From Sipunculus nudus (lineage: Eukaryota > Annelida > Sipuncula > Golfingiida > Sipunculidae), in the NCBI GenBank assembly GCA_026874595.1, contig CM049306.1:89572642-89636641 (forward strand): a DNA stretch of 64,000 bases. Direction: 5' to 3'. The notes below the pieces were generated by a model that was given only the letters and a program-made list of their open reading frames with translations, was not told where the DNA came from and did no database searches. The translations under genes and the position numbers were made by a program. Shown piece by piece: positions 51,501-59,740 of the stretch (position 1 is the stretch's first letter; each line of letters begins with the position of its first letter).

Positions 51501-54500
51501 GTTACCCGGATGCTGGATTCGCTCTTCCGACACCTGGCGCGTGTCCTGGAATGTCCCACGCGGCTGCAGGATCAGGTCAGGTTTGGCACACAGCTTGGCG
51601 TTAAACAGCTTGGGACGAGTGACATTCCTTTAGCTAAACGCCTGTACCGTCTTGTCGACATAGTTGCCGCGAGGACGGGAACCCGAACCACGTACAGGCA
51701 GGAACTGGAAGCCGGCCATGTCGTCATCAGCGGAATAGAAAGTGCCGGGAATGCAATTAGCCACATGATCACCGATCGACTAAAGCAAAGTGTCGAGAAC
51801 CTGTATCCACAAACGCCAGCTTGGACATCTGTGACGGCTAACCTCGACCGCCTTCACAACATGATGGAAATGCACGACATGGAGCACACCAAGCGCAGTT
51901 GTATGGCAGATATGTTCGAAACGAAACTCAAATATGTGGAAACAGCAGCACAGGAAGCTACCACAAACGTGGACAACAGTTTTCAAAGCGTTAGCTATGC
52001 ATTGTACAGTTTACGACATATACAAAATGAACTGAACATGTTGAAACAAGAAATAGCCAAGGAGCCAGATAGCGTAAACAAGCAGGAACGGGTGGGCCAG
52101 GCGGAAAAGATGTTGAAACAACGCTACATTTCACACCTGCGTAAGCAGCTAGAGGGTGTGATAAAGGATATACTGAAAGATGCCATACAGGAAATGCAGG
52201 ACATCCTGGTGAATTACCACTTGACAGACGAGCACGTACACTACCAATGCATAGCGCACCGTACATGTAATGTACGCGAACTACTGAACCGATGCTACCA
52301 ACTGCTCCAGGAGAATGCTCACTGGGGCGGCACGGATGGGATGTTTACAACAGGTGGTACAGGTAACAACGTCATGACACTTCTGAAGCAGCTGAAGCCT
52401 GACGATGTAAAATGGTTCGACGGTCTGGTGGGACTTCTGAACAAATCAGTTGATGCCACTTTAGGCAGTACCAAAAACCTCGCGCAGTCCATTCGCAGGT
52501 GGGCGTTCGAACAGGGTGAAAAGATACTACGTTCTGAAATACCAGCTGACAGCAGGTTGGACCCGACTGAAGATGTGCCCGACTTGCGTGAATGGCTAGA
52601 TAAAGCTTCTCGCATGGGTGAGCGCGTACAGTCTTCGCTCTCCACCGTTTCCTGGATCCTGCAGTCGCAGGAATACCAGTACGTGTACGATCTTGTGGCA
52701 GGAACCCTCACAGCATTTCAAACGTTAGCGTTGCAAATCACTGGATCCAGCTATCAAACGGCCCTTAAGTACGCGGATAATTTTAAACAGAGTGTGCATG
52801 CTATTGTAGACCGAATCCGGAACGACATATCAAGCGGGCACCAGTTGATCGTTGCAGAAACGGCTTTATTCCATGGGCAGCCCTGTGACGATGTGACAGT
52901 GGCGGGAAAAGGTATTTCCGTTAACCTGCATAACATCATACGACATACAGGTGAACTACAGGACATCTTACAGGACGCTATGACCATAATATACAGTTTC
53001 CGATACGCTCATACGTGGCTCATTCAAACTGTGTATCCTTCGTGGAATAGGACACAGTCTGCCATTCAGGATTCCCTGCAACGTCTGCAAAATGAAGTAA
53101 GCACCTATATACCCCAATATATACTCGACGCATGGATCAAGCAGCTGGACGATAAAAGCAGCCAGTTGTTCTTGGATTGGTTGCAGGCAAAGATATATAC
53201 AGAAACGCAAGTGTCAACTCACCTGCATACCTGTTATGGCACGAGGAATTTCATGCACGAATCAGCAAACACACAACAACAAATTATACAACTGACAAAA
53301 CGAGCTGTTGACAAAGAACATGATCGGCGGACCACGCTGATAGAAAACAACGTGTCAGCATGCAAAGAATTCCTGCAACGTAAAGTAAATGAGCAAAACA
53401 GGAATCCGGATACTGACGATTTGCGTAATGGCATAAAGACGCTTATCGATAAATGTATCCGAACAGTTGAAAGACACTGTGAACATGGCAAGTTGATCAT
53501 ACAATGCATTTTAACATCCTGTAAGTGGTACGAACACATATGCAACAGGTATATGGACGACACTCGTGCGCTAATGGGGAAGAAGTACACAGAGGAAATG
53601 TCGCATTCTCAAACAGACAACATGCGCAGCGTACCAGACATCATGTCTTGTGTCGTAGAACAGTTAGCTGCGGATATAGAGGAAGATGTCACGCAGCGAA
53701 TGTTGATACTCGCCGACAAACTACATCTCGACCTCATCTCCTTACATACTGAACAGATGACGTATCACGCGAACGCGTTATCGGTGCATCACACTCTCGG
53801 ATGTTTAGCAAGCCTTATGGTCTTCAGTCTGTTTGACATGCAGCAGCAACAGCTGCACGACTATACACACGTAGAGGGGCGTCTCACCGAATGTAGACGT
53901 TCTGTTCAACAAGCTGTGCAGATGTCAGTGGCAATTATGGAATATACGGAACAAAACCTGCGCAACCTTTTACAACATGATTCCATCCCCTTCGGAACTG
54001 TAGGTTCGTATAAGGCGGATGTGCAAAACAAAAGGGAAGAACTATCCCGTATGATGATGGAAGCGGAAGATGCTTTCAGCAGGTTGCAACACACATGGCC
54101 ATCAACCACAGAAATTCGTATCAACATAACCGAAAACGTCAGTCTGCAAGTGTTAAACGAGGTATATAACACGTGTAAAACGAGGATCGATGCATACCAA
54201 GCGTTTTTGGAATTGATACAAAGGGCGACGCATCTTGACACACCAGACGAAAGACGAGAGTGTGAAGAATCGTGGTGGTGTGACGGTATGGTCGTCAGAG
54301 AACGTTTGATGACCGCGTTTGTTCGGCACGTGTCACATGACGAAACAGACGACAAAGAAAACCTGAAACGCGTGCGCGTCTGGCTGGATAACATCCCTAA
54401 GGTGTACAAATGTACGCTTTCCCAAAAGGATGTCAGGCAGTTGCACCAAGAAAAAACACATAACATTTATAAAAAGAGCCAGAAAGAGAACAATTTGGGT

Positions 54501-57500
54501 TCTTGTGTAGAATACGATAGCCGGGCGGAATGCGACCTCCTGTTCAAACAAGTTATCTCATACCAGTCTGGAACAGGTATAATGCTCCATCCCTTCCCTG
54601 ACGCATTAAGGCAACTCTGTTCCGCCTGGTTGGCAAGAGTAAACTGTCAAATGGATCAACAAGCCCGAATGCTCACAGTGTTAAAGAAAAACAATATCAC
54701 GGTAGGTTACGAAACGTGGAATTCAACGCGTGTGATAATGGACGTTTGTGTGTCAGGTTACACGTACCCATCTGACCCGGGCGGTTGGTTACCAGAAGAG
54801 TGTTTAAACCACATGGTGCACGTTGTGCTGCGAACTCAACCCTCCCCGTTACAGGAACGTGTGTTAGTGCAGGCACATTTGAGCTTGCATGTGTGCATGC
54901 AGGAGGTCACGCACGGCAACGTTGACAACCCACGTTCACATTACAGCTTTGCTCACATTGACGACGTGTACGCAACCAAACCGCCCGGTGTTCCTTTGGT
55001 TGCTGTTGTGGCAAATTCCACAAGTTTAGGTTTCACGCGACTAATGCGGAAACCCGAGCCAAATACGTGTTCTAGCCTTTACGAAATTATCGGACCCGTC
55101 TCTGCGTGGATGCATATCCGAGAACAGTCTGATGGCCACAACGAATTAGACGCCGCAGCAGACAACATGTCCGTAGTGCGTCCATTATTGTCAGAAGACA
55201 CTGTTATGTTTCTGAATGACCCAAGTACTTTCCAAACGCAATGTACTATATTTCAACAGTTTTTCAAGGCACGCGGAGAACACGATATCGCTTTGAGTAC
55301 TAGAGAGGGTGCGCGTTACGAAGGGAACTGGTTGTTCACATGTACAAACGAAAACGACTGTTACACAGTGCCGCAATGTGACATGGACACAATATTTTGT
55401 TGCACGACAGGGTTAGCGCAAGCCGCCGGACGACAGGACAATTCGTCAGAACACATCACAGTGGAAGCCGCCTTGCCGTTCAGTCGTGAACCCCTGGATC
55501 GTATTACGACAAAACAAACTGTTTCCGTCACGGACCTAATTCCGAACGATGGCACCAGTAACACATCTGGTTTATACAAGGTCGCGCGGCACGTGTTCAG
55601 GGTACTCGAATGCGTATATCCGTTTATCACGCGACAAACATTGGAAGCATTGAAGGCTGAGCATGGACGTCAGACAGGTGTTGAGACGCGGTCAGATGGC
55701 GTCAAGGGATGGTGGATCAGCTCACAAAAAGCCCAGGAGACATGGCACTGCCTGTGGGTGTACGGGATCAGGTTCTGTCTGGCCATGAAAAAAGTGAATT
55801 CCGCCAGGGCAATAAACGGTGAGCAAGACGTCGGGCCCTGGGGCGAATTGCCGACCTTTTTTAACGTGTGTGGGAGACCCGTCTACAATTTGAAAGACAA
55901 AGATCTCTTTCAATGGGTCAGGATGACGGACAGCATCATTTCGGACACGGGACGGACCTCACACCTTTTCTGGTTGGCAACATGTACGGCAGCTGTCTTC
56001 GCGTTTTGCGGCTCCAATGTGCACTGGGGCCTGAAAGCCTTGCTCGGTAAAACAGGCCTCCACCACTACGTTCTGAGCAAGGATATACCGACGCGATGGT
56101 CAACAAACAATCAGCCACGATGGGACGACCGTTTGTGCTTGCGTGTTGCCGAAACGCTAAGAGGCTTTATGGCTTATGCAGTGACAGCCGGACGTATGAT
56201 CGACTCCGAAGTCTTGGAAACACTGTGGGCACAACACGGCCACGGTGTCGGGTCAGTTTGGGACCACATCTTGGAAGAATACACGCACTTGCCAACGAGA
56301 TGTGGAAATGAAAACAATGGTTTTCAATTCGAAGAAAGACAGGTAGCAATGCATGAAGCAGCAGATATGCAGCGGAGTGTCCTTCAACACGTGTACGGGT
56401 TGGACAAGCCGGAAGAATACGTACAGGATGGCTCCAACGTGCGAGCGTATGATGTATCGTGGCCATGCTCGGGTATGAAAAGCAAGGCACAAGGTTGGTG
56501 CCGATTTGACGTCATCCTCTTTTCGCTCGTCACGGGTATACCATTGGCCACGTGTTACGACACCGTGGCCGGCAGCAAAATACCTTTTCATCGCGAATGG
56601 ACCAATTCCACGTACAACCCAAACGTGGATAGAATCATCGATCCGGCTTCTGCTTACCCTGCCCCTCTCACGGCGGACACCTGCCCAACAGATATACTCC
56701 GGTACTTCTTCTCTTTCGACCAAAGCGCCCTGCCCTTGTTTGCTGCACTTCCGAGGTCGTCCGCGTCTAGCAGCACTCACGTCCCAGTCAACAAGTACCT
56801 GGATGGTTTGAGGGGTTCGACGTTCATTCCTATAATAAGCGTGCAGATACTTACAGACGGTCTCAACACGGACGGTGGTGAGCGGTTCCTGCCGACGGGG
56901 TACGCTGTGGCAAACGAACACAACGAGAAAGTAAACCAACTGTCGTTTGCGTTTGGCGAAAGGATATGCGGTCCCGTTGAAGCTGAACGGGGTTGGTTTC
57001 GAAGGGTTTACAGAGTCCGCACAACAAAGGCGAGCGATGACGCGGGACTCATCCCTTGGTGTGATCGCGGTCACCTGGAGTGTGTTTCGTCGGACCAGCA
57101 CCCAGAATTTCCGTTGCAGATGTACACAAACGAAGAAGTTGCAAGGCCCAACGACAATGAAACACAGTTTCGTGCCGACGAACTCTCAGATACAGAACTA
57201 CAAAATCTAAATGTACAGCAACACCATATGACACAGGGACACACAGGGTCAGAAGATGACGGCGTGTCTCTGTTTCACGAGATACAACAGACGGAGGAGT
57301 TGCTAAATAGCAACTCGCGTGATATATCTCCTGAGATATCTCCGTTAACTGTCTCACAAACAGCAAGTGATATATCATGCGCATATGTACGATCAAAGTC
57401 AGACGATGACGTACAAGAACACCTGCCTAACAGGAAACAACATCGCAGTTACGAATTTTGCGATGACGTAATAACACAGGGTCAGATAGACTCCGGTCGA

Positions 57501-58502
57501 TATGCACAACAAAGGGCAGACTTAGGTAGGGAATTAACAGAGCCATTTGCTAACATGAGCATAGGAGACATTCTCACTCTATCAGGTACTGCGGAAACAC
57601 AGAATGTATCATCGGATACATATGAGACGGGTGACATTCAACGATTGAAGAGCCATTCACAGACAAACCGTCCGTTCATTAATAAATCTAAACACCCAAA
57701 TACCAGACGGCGTGAAAAAGGGTTGCGTCTAAAAGATACACAATCCCACGACAACATCATTCCTAACAGAACAAATATACCCGCCAAACCAACCATACAT
57801 GTATCCATGTTGACCGATCCCGTCCAAACTGCGCTACAACACATATCTCCATACACAAAGGTCTCTACAGAATCAAAAGTGATTGCGCCACAATATGGAG
57901 CCCCTAAAACAAAAGTACCTACAGAAACAGGTGTTACTGAGCCACAGTACAGAGCTCCTTACGCAAACGTTTCTACAAAATCAGATGTTACACAATCACA
58001 GGAATCCGATACGTTATTGGGGATAAGCATCCACACGTCTGATGCCCGGGACACCTCATACGTGAAGGATGCAACAGGTGCACGTGAAGACCATCGCAAA
58101 AATGTTAAAAGTGAGGATACACGGAGACAAGGCGTTCAATTCGTCTACGAAGACCAGCCAAGCCGTTCCTACCAGCGGGAGGGTCAACCGTCCACTTTAT
58201 TCGGTTCATGTGAAATGACGGCCACACCCCGCTCTCCCAGATCAAGTCGCGAGTTCATTCCGGTTGACATTCCGGTTGATCGACACGTGGAACACAGGAA
58301 CATGCACGTACCAACCCCTGGTGTGCACAAGCATCAGACACAGACCAAAGGCCCTATTCATGATTCGGAACTGTTTACGGTTTTATGTAACACCCTAAAC
58401 ACGATCCGCCAAACACAACCGCTTGCGATATTACCCCCCCGAAAAGGCCGTAATCTGAACGACGAGTACGACCTTATCCGGCTTTACATGAGCGACGAAT
58501 GA
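42507..58502 (+). CDS. Giant large tegument protein with OTU-like and C76-like protease domains, 5,331 aa
   Basis: Start at 42507 (AAAATGG); an upstream TTG in frame is not needed. The equivalent UL36-type protein links capsid and envelope proteins, carries capsids along microtubules and has a deubiquitinase. Residues 1-130 resemble an OTU protease: DGNSFFRAVA (33-42), with Ser where the catalytic Cys should be, and a final GGYDVL without the His. Residues 130-1240 are low-complexity. Residues about 1265-1470 form a UL36USP/C76-like domain: Q1282-C1283 (GKQCVPNCAVAL) and D1407-S-H1409 (YYVFDSHSRD), i.e. Cys plus Asp-x-His, apparently intact. Residues about 1500-1640 hold a repeat; about 1650-3950 are long charged helices (coiled-coil-like); about 4000-4900 look globular; the last 430 are disordered. 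It is well above the usual 2,000-3,500 residues. Confidence 0.9.
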   Translation: MARQTADPTPMSRTEWDEQLQKTGWTRKNVIRDGNSFFRAVAILMNGMHEGQHGRLRQVVRDHTGNNELQEGVEPGNDAVRAVSHKYDCHVNVLRTTGDIRLLTSLARSRKPSITLVHTEGGYDVLIPTSEQAKVQPQSCSPPRAIDMYADEASSLLEDLDKEWARIMHRMQTSASTRQERSDGLDERPITGPLREEQHRRHLPSISANAAGGSADQMCTDEHVTAGGESGEAMSTEETADKTEIRKRRMTSTASRTNAPSRPQSGSVTDDQPVSGSKSKRKKCTKPKTPVQAPQMDTTTTSETQTHSDPAPETRDATTQEAVQKGPEPDPQVLFNEVKNMHAELQPAWSPIKSIRAVSPPAMSQINDETDRNVDDDNSAQQLLGQLTMLGAQIPASSSNQDETDFDMMTGEMSLAATELARLQAAEAETERAIREAAQATAERAKLEAAIAAAEIELRQSEAGVQQVADGVYQQGGTGQPNRVPGDTADDTRELTLPTETADHIGHQNVYCAEKCEGGIDLNDILSELFGDGQSNDQGVQTQPADQGASGSVHYQHPFTEDTTFSLPSFDGEDDRKQQDDPVRKTPSDTSNVSSSTGVNTQQRPVTGSSIGQEARGEEGQLSKSDTDETVSAVATIIAALEHDERHEEKKVTGDTVNGFVPCPATADGGGTSHHIEQHETDEQESIQEGKAHSTDTTVTQDPPFHSDTAQGTPMRQGQEDILQMAMNQCDIFSASDICPDNVPTAPSVTDLGENTGAEHVAPSVSAVPGDTADTDIPSEHPQHVGENEAPEQDANQHLRTVGETATPVAHTGGAEAARRIADGSPDTGACKKETRGRKGHKSVLKPSNQHSTADKQKEALRKTARRLKRNSVRLSTKILQPRVIHPTPVPDFPKRRPRRQLRVAHVDHPYSKPPGSADEPKCIRKKRLGQRRRASSAQNDRPCQISSRPADDTVTTPSGSEKAGERPTAADTAGHAKNAEQTTHEENTSGARGESDQMDTTACEQRETSAEECGEMEGDDSAPSTSGDYPTRVMLCDTFEDIKTREYFQLDKGGMYSVDMTLCRPQTPNPSADHVSLLAPRVRDSHTVTGAPFMQTEETQDGQEQDDASSVSLTERIQNMPATFEQSMDDSDASDDTLEQHMDESSECEGNVPISVTTMDESDGTVEDEGGVNDARRVPVNTQGKTVASRGDRPCDTETANEGRGSDKQRDMPRSDRPDETRSSSGGPPRHASQKDTTGKDASNTDACYIPPGHPVITKCVTGSFHQGDHQHFLSFSVGKQCVPNCAVALIRCSIEDPETWTTSTLDDILDAGDQLYYSIKGYPVEDAGYVCLDELPETIDCFSRSFSVVSYMYRSDLINRNDFRNTYRTLRMALCDDKGYLSSILILQDCAIAVMQKGSKYYVFDSHSRDMRGKVTPTGTSVLLGFDILAEAIKHITNLAYTLKVNGYESRLYSITENRVDAPVREQTDPVAPVHSTPRVDTPVDTQQSDRVDETREEDVASACNTGADEKMEEQDVAASEQHSGQSGAEEMEDVQGDITREETTEEDVATRPAQEQPDDGAGQPNPASACNTGAEADMEEQDVAAYEQHSGPSETEEMEDVLGDITRDEQTPPRSGEGDPGVDDLNTSTRKKLHIKSQPGKASNNRGRPSKGVTHGKMDEHAASLVKRYEEAVKVYNERRDTLAHFCAICTSKVVGNIEEVEEMKQKLTMLKTKALRARTNIPSLQGVDIPLIVKKKVERKHKINIMPNTAKATKALDKAETEAAKREKKENDQTIADMRAGLLNELRDPSVTYDDVKRNESKYQHVLPITPAEEKDAKSTVEAWMTNMADYIEYALIHIEKKAEESPSMLAEPPRGVPGIFWLHKETDTQVATGRALLEMYRVLRASAVDHNKTLIDMVDQLKAWLENASLQCVHDKIRACLETWYELDASVLDERVDAMLGQIMPQLRLMRLRIRSGTSGDDEKSLRRMKIKITCMQEDLRELLRSVYESAAQYRVTSKKNGQWHNTLTETEKKLQRELKQIEQDIAAVSARVVSLPQLRKSHRRRMNVPLTPLTETEPIEGPPSAPETASVRENPSDEVNNDRHENDPLTRDEARRILTEKNTPMQVRIATIAQRCPEVKKWKTRVSKAKDDYASHKRHLEEIIKRCMGTECSSCTEAASFIQTIDELEGDGQSLRRTTKNVLMKDHGIPAGIWDELRVIAEVYAIPDLPDTEKVRTKLRAQLEKLSKQEKDAERKQLLQLVKSGQLEYARARNVVQSLLPLQKDDVSFGKQAVEVWVNNVVKDVEIALSDYEQSCPPGCDAPPEKLPCYICLLEKPDSTGAELQELLGVCKDVYNASHNDSREDKLNRLIAWARQPGTKPILKGLRCCFKNVWNAESEELEKQINEHVSRVDEMFRNVDASYTSDESNRKNVTLLEEHIEKVSQVKKSLSWCEDKAAAWLQKLGGNQDQPFDVKGCRSDGLKKILQLLNAKNDKANALIGKLQGWKTAEHVQAQTASSPGQSSTVRGTGDDELIARTHAAQTAAAETAAAETAWLKEVLVATEQYNTSTEKTRAWIQACKTFQFENTRDIDMYKKELDQQVGVLDIHNSTLDKLRRGNCVVDGTLVASKDTTFWGNKEKEQIRFKKTEPITRTQIEEAKRVMQTKRKELEAKEKRQRREEIVRDLTASGTLTDVTSNLAQYMDTIYPLTKEEVTDLCLHCSHWTDRLTEDVERLAHAYTSGLDDGALQDAPRCIADEVPAVFGLLEHMCSDNSDKKQQYQRKRKEAETLLEIYQNLRAEQCARDTDNASRIQFLTERAWRETTPKRTSNVLLHCIIQVFNEWTDQTVRDCTETVRGSASAIQASSEDIESFSKDGMHHLITTWDQTGLDQANNQLRDSQKRLNDTLNALTAAKAAAGTHWNKGDGGFAKKLHTADKSINAAIHQIQLLNVRAEHLRQKTDMDNKHTGSDHGEPADHVTEAYNKLLTTGLSEKANLPDTILQHVNRCGPTDEVTRMLDSLFRHLARVLECPTRLQDQVRFGTQLGVKQLGTSDIPLAKRLYRLVDIVAARTGTRTTYRQELEAGHVVISGIESAGNAISHMITDRLKQSVENLYPQTPAWTSVTANLDRLHNMMEMHDMEHTKRSCMADMFETKLKYVETAAQEATTNVDNSFQSVSYALYSLRHIQNELNMLKQEIAKEPDSVNKQERVGQAEKMLKQRYISHLRKQLEGVIKDILKDAIQEMQDILVNYHLTDEHVHYQCIAHRTCNVRELLNRCYQLLQENAHWGGTDGMFTTGGTGNNVMTLLKQLKPDDVKWFDGLVGLLNKSVDATLGSTKNLAQSIRRWAFEQGEKILRSEIPADSRLDPTEDVPDLREWLDKASRMGERVQSSLSTVSWILQSQEYQYVYDLVAGTLTAFQTLALQITGSSYQTALKYADNFKQSVHAIVDRIRNDISSGHQLIVAETALFHGQPCDDVTVAGKGISVNLHNIIRHTGELQDILQDAMTIIYSFRYAHTWLIQTVYPSWNRTQSAIQDSLQRLQNEVSTYIPQYILDAWIKQLDDKSSQLFLDWLQAKIYTETQVSTHLHTCYGTRNFMHESANTQQQIIQLTKRAVDKEHDRRTTLIENNVSACKEFLQRKVNEQNRNPDTDDLRNGIKTLIDKCIRTVERHCEHGKLIIQCILTSCKWYEHICNRYMDDTRALMGKKYTEEMSHSQTDNMRSVPDIMSCVVEQLAADIEEDVTQRMLILADKLHLDLISLHTEQMTYHANALSVHHTLGCLASLMVFSLFDMQQQQLHDYTHVEGRLTECRRSVQQAVQMSVAIMEYTEQNLRNLLQHDSIPFGTVGSYKADVQNKREELSRMMMEAEDAFSRLQHTWPSTTEIRINITENVSLQVLNEVYNTCKTRIDAYQAFLELIQRATHLDTPDERRECEESWWCDGMVVRERLMTAFVRHVSHDETDDKENLKRVRVWLDNIPKVYKCTLSQKDVRQLHQEKTHNIYKKSQKENNLGSCVEYDSRAECDLLFKQVISYQSGTGIMLHPFPDALRQLCSAWLARVNCQMDQQARMLTVLKKNNITVGYETWNSTRVIMDVCVSGYTYPSDPGGWLPEECLNHMVHVVLRTQPSPLQERVLVQAHLSLHVCMQEVTHGNVDNPRSHYSFAHIDDVYATKPPGVPLVAVVANSTSLGFTRLMRKPEPNTCSSLYEIIGPVSAWMHIREQSDGHNELDAAADNMSVVRPLLSEDTVMFLNDPSTFQTQCTIFQQFFKARGEHDIALSTREGARYEGNWLFTCTNENDCYTVPQCDMDTIFCCTTGLAQAAGRQDNSSEHITVEAALPFSREPLDRITTKQTVSVTDLIPNDGTSNTSGLYKVARHVFRVLECVYPFITRQTLEALKAEHGRQTGVETRSDGVKGWWISSQKAQETWHCLWVYGIRFCLAMKKVNSARAINGEQDVGPWGELPTFFNVCGRPVYNLKDKDLFQWVRMTDSIISDTGRTSHLFWLATCTAAVFAFCGSNVHWGLKALLGKTGLHHYVLSKDIPTRWSTNNQPRWDDRLCLRVAETLRGFMAYAVTAGRMIDSEVLETLWAQHGHGVGSVWDHILEEYTHLPTRCGNENNGFQFEERQVAMHEAADMQRSVLQHVYGLDKPEEYVQDGSNVRAYDVSWPCSGMKSKAQGWCRFDVILFSLVTGIPLATCYDTVAGSKIPFHREWTNSTYNPNVDRIIDPASAYPAPLTADTCPTDILRYFFSFDQSALPLFAALPRSSASSSTHVPVNKYLDGLRGSTFIPIISVQILTDGLNTDGGERFLPTGYAVANEHNEKVNQLSFAFGERICGPVEAERGWFRRVYRVRTTKASDDAGLIPWCDRGHLECVSSDQHPEFPLQMYTNEEVARPNDNETQFRADELSDTELQNLNVQQHHMTQGHTGSEDDGVSLFHEIQQTEELLNSNSRDISPEISPLTVSQTASDISCAYVRSKSDDDVQEHLPNRKQHRSYEFCDDVITQGQIDSGRYAQQRADLGRELTEPFANMSIGDILTLSGTAETQNVSSDTYETGDIQRLKSHSQTNRPFINKSKHPNTRRREKGLRLKDTQSHDNIIPNRTNIPAKPTIHVSMLTDPVQTALQHISPYTKVSTESKVIAPQYGAPKTKVPTETGVTEPQYRAPYANVSTKSDVTQSQESDTLLGISIHTSDARDTSYVKDATGAREDHRKNVKSEDTRRQGVQFVYEDQPSRSYQREGQPSTLFGSCEMTATPRSPRSSREFIPVDIPVDRHVEHRNMHVPTPGVHKHQTQTKGPIHDSELFTVLCNTLNTIRQTQPLAILPPRKGRNLNDEYDLIRLYMSDE
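47010..47345 (+). repeat. Internal duplication in the tegument gene
   Basis: Two copies of about 130 bp, 198 bp apart, encode near-identical acidic peptides containing EEQDVAA, EQHSG and EEMEDV. They lie just after the C76-like domain. Confidence 0.8.
57845..57995 (+). repeat. Degenerate 60-bp repeats near the tegument C-terminus
   Basis: Three imperfect units encode a motif like TKVSTES-V--PQY-AP. They are in the disordered tail. Confidence 0.6.
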
Positions 58503-58519
58503 GGTGATCATTAACATAA

Positions 58520-58525
58520 AATAAA
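58520..58525 (+). terminator. Poly(A) signal of the tegument gene
   Basis: AATAAA 17 bp past the stop at 58502. Confidence 0.65.
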
Positions 58526-58583
58526 AACAACAACACCTAATCTGTATGAGATAACAACCAACATCAGAAATATTAAATAGTAA

Positions 58584-58589
58584 TTTATT
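58584..58589 (-). terminator. Poly(A) signal of the P-loop protein gene
   Basis: AATAAA on the minus strand, 45 bp past the stop at 58635. Confidence 0.6.
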
Positions 58590-58634
58590 ATCTGATAGTC
58601 TGCCGCATGTTTAAGTGGTTCATCCTCTTTTTAC

Positions 58635-59495
58635 CTAACTGTCCGTGTTATGCAAAGCATCTGTTATACTGAAAGTGGTGGTCGCTGAAGGGGGCATGGC
58701 CCACCACGTTTGGACGACTCCTCCCGCCTCGTAATTTCCGATGAGGATCTGTATTTGTGGGAAACGTTGAAACAGCAACATGTGGCGTGTGGGAAGCAGA
58801 TGAACATCATCCATGACGACTACATGAAAAAAATGGGTGGCACATAATTTCAGAAGAACGGGATAAGGGACGTCTGCGCAGGTCAACCCATTGTAATCAC
58901 CGTTTGAACACATGAAGTTGTATATGTGTTGCCACATACCATTGGCCAGGCGGACAATGTCATCAGGCGTAAATGCGGAGTACTGCCAATATACAGAGTC
59001 AGCTGAGGGAACGTGGTCTTTACACACGTGGACGGTGTCATAATCAAGCAGAAACGCCATAAATGTTTCAAATACCAGCCTTGTTGGCGCGGGCGGGTTA
59101 ACCATCGATAGTATGAGGCGTTTAATGGTTAAACGTTGGTCGTGGTGCAGGTGGTTATCCGTGGCCCCGTCAAGCACTTGGTCTAATGGTAATATGGTAA
59201 CGTTCTTCGGACAGACGGCCTTGAGACGCCGCCATGTATCAGAACACCTTACAATCCACAGGAAACGGAAACGTGGTTCCGCCCAGGCCTTCTCCATCAC
59301 GGCTACGGATTTACCACAGCCGTCTTCCCCGATAACATGGATGCGGTCCCCAGGCTGAAACCGGTGTTCCAGCACAGCCGTTTGGTCCCTTGTCAGTTTA
59401 TGTGATGTTGTGTGTGACACAACCTTACGCAGAAGTCGCCTGCCCTGAAACTCACCAGGACGCCCATGCGTCGTGTTCAACGTAGAACTCATCAT
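58635..59495 (-). CDS. P-loop ATPase resembling the N-terminal half of an SF1 helicase, 286 aa
   Basis: ATG at 59495 (a second ATG follows directly). LTRDQTAVLEH (34-44) resembles a Q-motif; GEDGCGKS (56-63) is a Walker A loop; FLWIVRCSDTWRR (78-90) fits motif Ia; VVVMDDVHLLP (225-235) is Walker B (Asp-Asp in place of Asp-Glu), followed by ILIGNYEAGG (250-259), where SF1 helicases have motif III. Motifs IV-VI, which would fill a second RecA domain, are absent; the protein ends at 286. It could be a truncated helicase, a regulator of the helicase, or a stand-alone ATPase. It converges on the tegument gene. Confidence 0.75.
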   Translation of the reverse strand: MMSSTLNTTHGRPGEFQGRRLLRKVVSHTTSHKLTRDQTAVLEHRFQPGDRIHVIGEDGCGKSVAVMEKAWAEPRFRFLWIVRCSDTWRRLKAVCPKNVTILPLDQVLDGATDNHLHHDQRLTIKRLILSMVNPPAPTRLVFETFMAFLLDYDTVHVCKDHVPSADSVYWQYSAFTPDDIVRLANGMWQHIYNFMCSNGDYNGLTCADVPYPVLLKLCATHFFHVVVMDDVHLLPTRHMLLFQRFPQIQILIGNYEAGGVVQTWWAMPPSATTTFSITDALHNTDS

Positions 59496-59681
59496 CCTTC
59501 CGGCGTGTTGTGATGTACCACGAAACCGAGTCTATGCTGACGTCACTCACGTCGTGCATTACAAATACGGGTAGCATTCTCAGGACAGGGTATCACATGT
59601 ACGATGAAAAACGCGACGACTAGATATGTTGCATGTGGAATAAATTCAAATGATAAAAAAATGCATTGTGTTGGTATCGTG

Positions 59682-59691
59682 TTTATTTATT
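59682..59691 (-). terminator. Poly(A) signal of the 710-aa gene
   Basis: Overlapping AATAAATAAA on the minus strand, about 50 bp past the stop at 59741. Confidence 0.6.
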
Positions 59692-59740
59692 CAAGTAACA
59701 TGTGTGTTTTTGTGTTTCGGCATTGCGACGTGCCAAACAT

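Noticed and set aside
58635-59495. Second exon of the terminase
   Set aside because: It has its own Walker A and B and no nuclease domain, and it lies on the wrong side for a cis-spliced exon.
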